Shown here: positions 1-8,351 of the stretch, piece by piece | Layout: each line of letters opens with the position of its first letter | Numbering within the stretch: position 1 is the first letter of the stretch | Origin: Euwallacea fornicatus | Taxonomy: Eukaryota; Arthropoda; Insecta; Coleoptera; Curculionidae | Reading direction: 5' to 3' | Assembly (NCBI RefSeq): GCF_040115645.1 | Contig: NC_089575.1 | Span: 806,001-870,000 of the forward strand | Length of the DNA stretch: 64,000 nt | Notes under the pieces: generated by a model | What the model saw: the letters and a program-made list of their open reading frames with translations, nothing else | What the model was told of the DNA's origin: nothing | Database searches by the model: none | Position numbers and translations under genes: made by a program

Positions 1-781
1 TCCCGAATTCCGGCTTAAATTTTCCCCATTCGGTGCGCGAACGCCCTGCAGCCTCCGCGCCACTTAAGTGCCCGAGTTAAGTAACAATTTAGACGCCTGT
101 GTTGGCACAAAGGCAAGTTTTCCAGGCCCGGGATTAACCTCTCAGCCGACTGATCGTTGTGTTCTGGACTTATCCATCGTTCCTGCCATTTTCACGTGGT
201 TGTTATTCTGGCCACTGTCCTGTCCGCCTCCGTCAACTATGGAAGAACGCCGGGAAGTGCTCTCTCTTCCGGGAGAATGTTGATGGGGGAGGGGGGGAGA
301 GTGCCCGGAAATACTTGCGCTGCTTCAAGGGGCACAACGTGATGCGCACATATGACTCGCAGCGGGGCTTTTCTTTGAATCTTCAAATAGCCTTAAAAAA
401 TTAAATAAAGGCGTCATCAGTAGTTTTCGTTGCTCTCCAGCATATTTCTAGAACTGTCGTAAACTTCGATTCGTCTACGGCATTTGAATCAACACTAAAC
501 AGCAAGACTTCGCCGTTTCTGCATCTCTTATGGTTTGCGAGATCCCAGTGGTTATCTGAAAGTTTCAAACGCCCTGTACATTTTAAAATATTATCGCAAT
601 TGTGACGGCAGGAGGGAGTAGCAACTAGCAAAACGGACCTTTTGGCTGAATTTATAATTATTCAACTCATTTGAACTGAATAGGGACCTTGGAGAAGATG
701 TTCGAAAGGTGCTCCTATTCGTCCCCTCCTCCTCTTTTTTTCAATTTTTATTATTAATATTAACCCTGTTTTTCTTGTTAG
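1..781. other. Left flank, intronic for xanthine dehydrogenase
   Basis: No coding exon of xanthine dehydrogenase is recognisable here, although the exon at 782 begins in mid-codon, so this stretch should be intron. The first 400 bases are GC-richer than the rest of the window and have short open frames on both strands that match no family I know. A pyrimidine-rich tract at about 721-781 precedes the 3' splice site. The GC-rich part may be an old repeat fragment, but no family can be named. Confidence 0.5.
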
Positions 782-3700
782 GGTGAATTTGTCCGCGCAA
801 GCATTCTACAAAACTCCAAATATTGGACACGACTGGAACACGAATGAAGGAAATCTATTCAGTTACTTCACCTTTGGAGTCGCATGCTCGGAAGTAGAAA
901 TAGATACGCTCACTGGTGACCACAAAGTATTGAGAACCGATATTGTCATGGATTTAGGTATACATTTTCCTTCAAAAAAACCCTTACAAGTAAATTTCCA
1001 GAATTTCAATGCTGTCCTTAATCCTAAATCCACCATAGGGCGCCCCTCCAACATAGCAATTTCCCTTATTGTTATTATTTGTCTTTTTAGAACAAAATGT
1101 TGAAGACACAAGTCGTCCGTAGTAACATAGATTTTTGCAAGAGTTCCATGGAGAAATAATTAAGTGCCATGTTTTTGGTATATGGTGGAAACTGCCAAGG
1201 TAGTCCCAGAAGATCCCCAACCCCGTACACAGTACTGGTTAACAGTAAAGCACCAAATAGAATTATATGTAATATCCTTAGAGATGTCAAGCGGTTCTCA
1301 AAATTTTATTACTGAGCTGAAAGAATTTATTAACAAATAACAACAGTTAACAATATTTGAAAGAAAAAGAACGACTTTAGCTTAAACTGTAAAATACTTC
1401 TCACAAAGTGTTTCAAAGGCGAAGCAACGCATAACTAAATGAATTTCTTATTACTTCAGCACATCTGCGACTCACAGATTCCAGGAAACTCGTAAGGGTT
1501 GATTTTGGAAGGGACTTCCGAACACGAACAATAACGCCGAAGAGCTGGTCACAGTTTTTGAAATTTTTCCGATTTTTTCTCTCTCACCTTGCGGTCAATG
1601 ATCTCCCAGAAGTCCTCTATGGGGTTTAGGTCTGGGTTCCGGGCAGGCTATTTCAGTGCACGGTCCACGAAAAAATCGTTCTATCTTAGCCTAGGGTTAT
1701 TGTCGTGTCGAAATTCTTACGACAGTGGCAAATATTCTTCGGAGAACGAGATAATTGTGTCGCTTATAATGGATAAATGTTAAAATCGATCCATTACCCC
1801 GTCAGTTTCAATGAATGGAGCCACCACAGTTGCCGGGTAACATCCCCACACCATCGCGTTTCTTTCTCCATGTTTTACGGTGCCACGAGTGAATTTTGGA
1901 GCAAACCTCTTGTTAACGGGACGGCGCACCCAGCAAATACCGCGAACCACTTGACTGCAAGTCGAATTTGCTTTCGTCCGAAAAAAGCACCGTTTTGCAC
2001 TTCTCCACCGTCCAATTAATGTGTTTTTCGACGAATTTCAGTCGAAATCGTCTATTTTTAGTAAAATTAAGTGGTACTTTTCCAAATAGTTTACGTTCTG
2101 TCAGACGTCTCCGAACAGTACCAAGAGAAACATCAGCAAGATCTAACTTTTTTCATTTCACTGCGGTGCGAAACGGATTTTCTCGGGACAAATTTTCGAT
2201 GATTTCGTCCATTCTTTGGCTGGTTTTTCTGGATCGTCCAGATTCTGCTCTATTTTCAACAGTTCCTCGATTTGAAAAACGTTCGATTGGACGAGAGACG
2301 ATATTTCGATTCAGTTGCAAATGGCTTGAGATGATTGTTTACTTCATACGCGACCGCTATTCGGCAATTATCAATTTTCGAACATCCATTGACGAGTTGC
2401 GACCAAAAGGCATTAGTTACCACTAAATTAAACGAAAATAACCGGGGGACAGGTTCGGACGCGCACGGACTTGTTACTAACAGGGAGTGAATATACGATT
2501 TTGTTGGTCTACTTTGGGTCTGGCTTAAAAGGAACGTAAATAATTAGCGGGCAGATGACCAGGATGAAGTGGGTTTTTGAACATTATTTAGTTTTTTTAC
2601 CATGGTAGAATTGAACTATATGTACAGTGAGGGACAAAAGTATTGACACCCCAGAAGTTCTATTATAAAATGACTGATTTTGGTACATTAGCGAGTAAGA
2701 AAACCAATGAAAACTGACTTATTTTAAACCTCACATCTTGAAGCATTAGACGCTTCTACATTTGCCATCACGTGACTTTTCTAACAAATAATAAACAGCG
2801 AATATATAAACTAACTATAGAAATCCATGGACAAAACACACTTTGGCAATATACATAGTCAGTTATAACCAACACTTCGTATGAAGACCTTTTCTTTGTA
2901 TTACTTCAGCTAACCGTCTTGGCATTGAGTGTACTAAATTTTGAGCAAAATTTGGTTCTGTGTCTTCCCATCCTCTTTGTAAAATTTCCGTCAGCTTTAG
3001 TTTGCTTGAAATGTGATGTTTCCCTGTTCCTTTTCCTAATTCGTTCCAAACACGCTCAATTGGATTGAGGTCTGGCGAGTGTGGAGGCGTATGTAAAGTG
3101 CGGGGAACATTAAATAAAATCCATCGTTTCACCAGATATTTCGGATCATCGTCCTGTTGAAAATAGAATCCGCGACCTAATTGAAGTTCTTCAGCGCTCT
3201 GCTTTAAGATATTTTTAAGAATATTAAATAAATGGTCTCGTCCCATCACATTATCAATGAAGACAAGATTTCCAATAAGCTATACAGCCCCATACCAAGA
3301 CACTACCACCTCCATGTTTGACGGTTTTACGAAGATCTTGTTCAAGTTCTGTGTTTGGCCTTCTCCATATGCGCACTTTACCATCGGACTGAAAAATGCT
3401 GAATTTACTATCGTCGGAAAATAATATGTTGTTCCAAAATTGATTGTCCTGGTCAATGTGCTCCTTGGCGGAATTTAGTCTGTTCTTCTGATTTGCTTCA
3501 CTGATATAGGGCTACTTTCTGGCCACTCCAGCTCTATATCCGGCACGATGAAGGGTCCTGCGTACTACTTTATTGCTAACGTCTTCTCCATCCTTTACTC
3601 TTAAAATAGAAGCAATTTCTGATGCACTAGCTCAAGGATTAAGTTTAATTTCATTGAGAAGTTTTCTCTCTTCCCGTGCAGGTAACTTTTTCGGACGACC

Positions 3701-6700
3701 ATTTCTGGGTTGATTCAAAAAAATATCTGAGTAAGACCATCCATCTCTTCGTAAGTTTGCAATAATTTTTCTATTTTGACCCTTGCGTCCCATAATTAAC
3801 AAAAGTACTAACAGACTGCAAATATTTTTAACTTTGCTTGTTCCTACACGCAAAGAATGCATATTAAATATAAAAAAATGGTAAACAAACTGTTTGTTAA
3901 TCAGAAAAACTATTTAATTATGTACATTGCCAAAGTGTGTTTTGCCCATGGATTTCTATAGTTAGTTTATATATTCGCTGTTTATTATTTGTTAGAAAAG
4001 TCACGTGATGGCAAATGTAGAAGCGTCTAATGCTTCAAGATGTGAGGTTTAAAATAAGTCAGTTTTCATTGGTTTTGTTACTCGCTAATGTACCAAAATC
4101 AGTCATTTTATAATAGAACTTCTGGGGTGCCAATACTTTTGTCCCTCACTGTATATCTTTCTCAAGAAGGCTGCCGATTTTCTAGAGACCCATAATTTTT
4201 ATTTGTTGCTTTATTTTTGACAAATACTGCAAACAGCGGTTTTTTTCTTTAAAATTTGGCCAAAATACAAAGACTTAATCTTAAAAAGCTGATAACTAAA
4301 GATTGACGGTGCTACGTTGATTTGTATTGGTTTTGGAGCTTTTTCCGGGTGAAAGCTTTTAGAACTTTTGAGAACATGGAAATAATTGGTCGTCGATACA
4401 TGTTACTATACTTTAACTAGAAAAGTCTTATTTACACGGGACAGGATTAGATTCTACTCTGGCCCTTCGTTAACAGCTGTTAAACATTGGGTGGCAAAGT
4501 TTAACGCGGTCGTACGAGCTGCCAAGACGGACCCCACAGTGATCGACCCAACGACACTCCAGATCTGACCATGCCAGATATTGTTGTGAAAATTCACAAA
4601 ACTGTACTAGAAGATTCCATAAAGTATCGTCCATCGCATTTTGACCGAACATTTAGAGATGAGAACATTGTGCGCAAGATGGATGCCGCGATTATTCACA
4701 ATTGAACAAAAACAGCGCAGGGAGAGTGTTTCAAGGGAAAGTTTGCCAGCGAAAAATCCAAGTTTTCGCATAACCATGGATGAAACATGGATCCATCGTT
4801 TCACACATGAGACGGAAACGCAGTCAACAACAAAGGACAGAATCGGGCCCGAAGAAGGCGAAAACCGTCCGTATGACGGAAAAATGATGGCGGCAGCTTT
4901 TTGGGATGCACGCTGGACACTTTTTATTGATTATCTCCCTGAAGGAAAAACAATAATGTTATATAAATTTATTGTAGCACTTGAGCGAAAAAGCGAGGAA
5001 AAAACGACCGCGTTTGCCCAACAAGAAAGTCTTGTTTCATCGAGACAACGCACTACTACACACCTCCGTCATCGCGATGGCCGGAAGCAATCGACTTGGT
5101 TTAGAGAATTTTCTTCGCCCTCGCCGTCCTATTCGCCAGATTTAGCCCCCTCAGATTGTTTTCGATTTCCAAACTTGAGAAGAGATTTGCCAATAACGAA
5201 GTGCTGGACTCCGAGGTTGATATTTATTTCGAAACATTTCAAGCTTCTTGCTGTGAACAGGTTATAGAACCCACAGAACATCGCTAGGAAAAGTGTGTCA
5301 ATCCCAAAGGAGACTACATCGATCGAGAGATGATGTAATATTTTCCATTTTTTTTCTTTAAGTGTGAGGTCGGGAACTTCTGGTACTATCCTCGTTTATT
5401 TATTTTAAATGGGACACTCTGGGGATTATTGTCTGAATAAATGGGGGTCTTCATGTGGATATCACAAATTTAATGATGGTCATCTTAAAACTTGAATTTT
5501 TGCAAAAGTTTTGAATTTAATTGAAAATTTCCGCTCCATAACAATTCTACTTGGAAATCTGGCCGTTGATGAAGAAAGCGAAAAAATTGATGATAAAATC
5601 ATCTGCCGCTGTTGTTTTTTATTTAAAAAAAAAACAAATAAACACAGAAAAATGTTATTAAAATCCTTTATATTTAAAATTGTTTATAGGAGAAAGTTTA
5701 AATCCGGCAATCGACATCGGTCAAATAGAGGGTGCCTTCGTGCAAGGATACGGACTGTTCGTTTTGGAAGAACTCGTATATTCTCCTACGGGCACGTTAT
5801 TTACAAGAGGACCGGGTACTTACAAAATCCCTGGCTTCGGCGATATCCCAGCAGAATTTAATGTGTCCCTCCTGAAGGGGGCCAGCAACCCGCGAGCCGT
5901 GTATTCTTCTAAGGTTGATAACCACTCAAACAGCAATTGACCGTCACACGCGATTCAACGATCTCTTTTAGGCCTCGGGAGAACCACCGCTATTTTTGTC
6001 TTCTTCGATATTTTTTGCCATCAAAGAAGCCATCAAAGCAGCTCGACTGGAGAATGGAATAACCGAAAGTCTACATCTCGATTCTCCAACTACAGCTGCA
6101 AAGATAAGGATGGCGTGCACCGATAATATCACCTCAAAGGTAAGAAGTGGTTGTTATTATACCGTTCGGCTCGCCCCCCCCCCCTCCATATCGTCCCCTC
6201 TTCTCGTCAATCACACCTCCCTTCCCTCCCTATCATCCCCATCATCCTCGTCATTCACACCTCCCTTCCCCCCTCCCCTCCCCAACCCCTCGTTCTTCAC
6301 ACCTCCCTCTCCATCCACTCCCCTCGTTCTTCACACCTCCCTCCCCTCCACTCCACTCGTTCTTCACACCTCCCTCTCCTCCCCTCCACTCCCCTCGTTC
6401 CTCACACCTCCCTCCCCTTCTCGACAGTCCCCTCGTTCTTCACACCTCCCTCCCCTCCTCACTACTCCACTCGTTCTTCACACCTCCCTCCACTCCACTC
6501 CCCTCCACTCCCCTCGTTCTTCACACCTCCCTCCACTCCTTGAGGTACCACTTGGCCCATGTTTCATTTTTTTTTTAATTGGCCATTTTGCCCTATTGTT
6601 GACTTAAGTAACATTTAGAAAAATAAACAAACATCAAGTTATAGCACTTTGCATCCATTTGGATGCTGCTTTTGAATTAAAAAAAAAAGAAAAGAATTTG

Positions 6701-8115
6701 TGAAAAAGTAAAAGGAAGGAGGAGTCACCATGTAGACCGTCCAACGAATACGGGCCACTATCCATATCTTGGAAATTATGGCTAGGAAAGAGTTGAAACT
6801 TGGGCATCACGCTAAAGTGGAGGTCATCTATTGATTAAAAATATTTTCATGAAAATACCACTTCCGGTTATACCGGAAACGAATGTCAACTCACCTGTTT
6901 TAAACGGAACACCCTATATATCATAACAAATTTCGGTTCCGTGGAACATTATGAATATTTTTCGTGTATAGTGTTCTATATCTATATCTAAATCCAAACG
7001 TTTTCATTTTATTTAAAAAAAAAAACAATTTTCAATGTTCAGCACTTAACAATTTATTTTAAGTAACGTCTGGAGTTACTAGGTGGCGCAACAATCGTCA
7101 ACAATAGGCTCCTTTCTTCTGTAAGATGCTTTGACAGGTCCGCTCGTTTTGAAGTGATCTATTATGCGTTTGAGGAGTTTTCGTGGTGGCTTCTGTTTTT
7201 CTGGATATCGAATACCAAATTTATGGCTCGTTCTGGTTAGTACTTTGATACATTCGCCATAAATAATAAATATATTGAGACAATATTCGTTTGAATAATT
7301 TACGAGCGCCGCCATACTTAAATTCTGGCGAGCAGCGCCACCTAGTGACTCTAGACGTTACTTAAAATGAATTGTTAAGTACTGAACATTGAAAAGTGTT
7401 TTTTTTTTAATAAAATGAAAACGGTTTGATTTAGATATAGACTATTGATTTGAAAGTAGTACTTATTTCTGGTGTTACATATGTATTCGCTGTAAAAATA
7501 GGGGGTTCCCATTTAAAAAATTTGAGTTTTTTACAATTCTTGAATGATAATTTTGGACTCTCTTTTTGAACACGATGCATAAAAAACTTGATTTAACTCA
7601 CTGATCCAAGGACTGTAAAGCATTTTGCACAATAGTGCAGAATTTCACTGCGAAACACTTAGCCATTTTCCAATTATTAGAAAATACATTCATGGCTGAA
7701 ACTCTAATTTTTTTTTGAAAATTTTATATATCTTGGAAACCGTAAAAATTAGGTATAGAACACTATACTCGCAGAATATTCATAACGTTCCACAGAATCG
7801 AAATTTCTTGTAATATATAGGGTGTTCCATTTAAAATAGGCGAGTTGACATTCGTTTCCGGTATAACCGGAAGTGGTATTTTCATTTAAATATTTTTTAT
7901 CAATAGATAACCTCCACTTTAGTATGATGTCCAAGTTCAACTTTTTTCTAGTCATAGTTTTCAAGATACTGATAATGGTCAATATGCGTTGGACACCCTG
8001 GACAGAGCTGCACGCTATTGGGTTAATTTAATAACATTCGCATTTTTTGGTATCTTTTTTTTAGATAAAAATTCCGGAACCAGGTTCGTTTATGCCGTGG
8101 AATGTGACAGTATAA
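782..8115 (+). CDS. Xdh (rosy): Xanthine dehydrogenase, C-terminal part (four exons)
   Basis: Molybdenum-flavin enzyme of purine breakdown that oxidises hypoxanthine to xanthine and then urate; cytosolic or peroxisomal. Exons read by eye: 782-957, 5690-5913, 5972-6139 and 8065-8115 (stop TAA 8113-8115). Junctions are GT-AG and phases agree (1/1, 0/0, 0/0). They encode about 205 residues, the end of the molybdopterin domain; the usual protein is about 1,340 residues, so the rest lies to the left. Diagnostic motifs are LSAQAFYKTPNIG, ACSEVEID, NPAIDIGQIEGAF, and GEPPLF, whose glutamate corresponds to the catalytic base. The last exon ends in PEPGSFMPWNVTV, the typical C-terminus. Intron 1 is 4.7 kb and filled with transposon relics; intron 2 is only 58 bp. 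Aldehyde oxidase is the alternative, but these motifs fit xanthine dehydrogenase better. Confidence 0.93.
958..1489. other. Intron 1 of xanthine dehydrogenase, first part
   Basis: AT-rich intronic DNA between the donor at 958 and the first transposon relic. Short open frames on both strands show no family resemblance. Nothing functional is recognised. Confidence 0.5.
1490..2440 (-). mobile_element. Degenerate Tc1-like transposon relic
   Basis: Read on the - strand, pieces of a Tc1-family DDE transposase appear in order: an N-terminal helix-turn-helix part with GRSRKTSQR near 2240-2215, a central part with LFSDESK near 1985, VWGCYP near 1840, and the C-terminal signature NPDLNPIEDFW near 1645-1610. 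Several frameshifts and stops break the frame, so it is dead. No clear terminal repeats were found. It sits in intron 1 of xanthine dehydrogenase, in the opposite orientation. Confidence 0.8.
2625..2858 (+). repeat. Left terminal inverted repeat of the Tc1-like element
   Basis: About 234 bp, matching 3918-4151 in reverse complement with only a few mismatches or indels. It begins CAGTGAGGGACAAAAG directly after a TA. Confidence 0.93.
2863..3862 (-). pseudogene. Tc1-like transposase, inactivated
   Basis: DDE transposase for the surrounding element. The - strand frame starts with a helix-turn-helix region (about 3862-3632, containing NGRPKKLPAREE) and is then stopped by TGA near 3632. Reading resumes in pieces down to an open frame at 3249-2863 that holds the second aspartate motif (QQDDDPKY) and the third-residue signature SPDLNPIERVWNELGK. 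An intact Tc1 transposase is about 340 residues; here at least one stop and several frame changes separate the halves. Preservation of the DDE motifs alongside near-identical inverted repeats suggests fairly recent decay. Confidence 0.85.
3918..4151 (-). repeat. Right terminal inverted repeat of the Tc1-like element
   Basis: Reverse complement of 2625-2858, ending in the complement of CAGTGAGGGAC immediately before TA at 4152-4153. Confidence 0.93.
4386..5397 (+). mobile_element. Degenerate mariner transposon
   Basis: + strand remnants of a mariner transposase follow in order across frames: VKHWVAKFN near 4475, TMPDIVVKIHKTVLEDS near 4570-4620, the first-aspartate motif MDETWIH near 4779, AFWDA and FIDYLPEGKTI near 4895-4955, KVLFHRDNALLHTS near 5023-5065 and SPDLAPSD near 5135-5155. 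Frameshifts and stops make it non-functional. The right end has a mariner-type terminal sequence (GAGGTCGGGAACTTCTGGTA then CTATCCTCG) near 5365-5397; a diverged copy recurs alone at 10385-10420. The left terminal repeat could not be placed. It lies in xanthine dehydrogenase intron 1. Confidence 0.85.
6172..6545 (+). repeat. CU-rich minisatellite in xanthine dehydrogenase intron 3
   Basis: A tandem array built on a core like CGTTCTTCACACCTCCCTC with variable CCCCTCC spacers, at least eight copies spaced about 30-43 bp. The + (sense) strand is almost purely pyrimidine with hardly any purine except the CACA core. It begins about 30 bp after the exon 3 donor. Open frames through it are artefacts of the repeat. 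Confidence 0.9.
6733..8000. mobile_element. Foldback element with DUF4817-like ORF
   Basis: Long imperfect inverted repeats: the left arm runs inward from GTCCAACG at 6739 to about 7090; the right arm is 7336-7440 plus 7745-7995, ending CGTTGGACACCCTG. Arms share stretches such as CCACTTCCGGTTATACCGGA and TAAGTACTGAACATTGAAAA-like sequence. A 305-bp segment (about 7441-7745) interrupts only the right arm. The middle holds the ORF at 7079-7315. It fills xanthine dehydrogenase intron 3 and ends about 65 bp before the final exon. Confidence 0.8.
7079..7315 (-). CDS. DUF4817-like helix-turn-helix fragment of a transposase
   Basis: A 78-residue frame at the centre of the foldback element. It shows the pattern of the insect DUF4817 domain: an N-terminal Y-(S/T)-N-E motif, IIYGEC near residue 19, an arginine/tyrosine-rich middle with RYPEKQKPPRK near residue 36, and a final FKTSGPV. 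In insects this domain usually forms the DNA-binding N-terminus of transposon proteins; the catalytic DDE part is missing here. A related domain appears twice, inverted, at 63247-63985. It starts with ATG and is uninterrupted, but expression is unlikely. Confidence 0.6.
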   Translation of the reverse strand: MAALVNYSNEYCLNIFIIYGECIKVLTRTSHKFGIRYPEKQKPPRKLLKRIIDHFKTSGPVKASYRRKEPIVDDCCAT

Positions 8116-8234
8116 CATGTGAAAACTGTAAATGTAGGTTTGGTATCATGCTTGTATTATATTATTATTAGTGTAAAATTCTACTATTTTACTTCGGCTA
8201 TAGTTTCTTAATGCGATCGATTCGAAAAAAAACA

Positions 8235-8240
8235 AATAAA
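8235..8240 (+). terminator. Poly(A) signal of xanthine dehydrogenase
   Basis: AATAAA 120 bp after the xanthine dehydrogenase stop codon, in the + orientation; the first canonical signal after the stop. Confidence 0.65.
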
Positions 8241-8272
8241 TTTTGTTAATAATCACAGTTTACTTTTACTTA

Positions 8273-8278
8273 TTTATT
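8273..8278 (-). terminator. Poly(A) signal of the convergent unknown gene
   Basis: AATAAA on the - strand (TTTATT on +), 74 bp past the stop codon at 8352-8354. It lies only about 35 bp from the + strand signal, so the two transcripts should meet or overlap at their 3' ends. Confidence 0.6.
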
Positions 8279-8351
8279 GATCTGCAATATCCTTCGAACT
8301 TTGAGCGATTTATCTTTTCTACATTAGTCCCCGCTAGGTATGTGACAGCAG

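Larger units (their letters stand above)
2625..4151 (-). mobile_element. Complete-ended Tc1-like transposon with 234-bp terminal inverted repeats
   Basis: The element starts CAGTGAGGGACAAAAGTATT at 2625, ends with the complement at 4151, and is flanked by TA on both sides (2623-2624, 4152-4153), the Tc1/mariner target duplication. The inverted repeats run 2625-2858 and 3918-4151 and differ by only a few bases, far longer than classic short Tc1 ends. Total length is 1,527 bp. It carries a - strand transposase that is now broken. It lies in xanthine dehydrogenase intron 1. Confidence 0.93.

Noticed and set aside
401..631. 76-codon - strand frame with scattered C/H/W residues
   Set aside because: I compared it with FLYWCH-type zinc fingers, but the spacing does not fit.
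5996..6607. A 203-codon open frame and two overlapping frames rich in S, P and T
   Set aside because: The first part is exon 3 of xanthine dehydrogenase; beyond 6139 the frame merely reads through the donor into the CU minisatellite.
7989..8171. 60-codon + strand frame across the last xanthine dehydrogenase exon
   Set aside because: It is out of frame with the conserved C-terminus at 8065-8115, which is the phase-correct reading.
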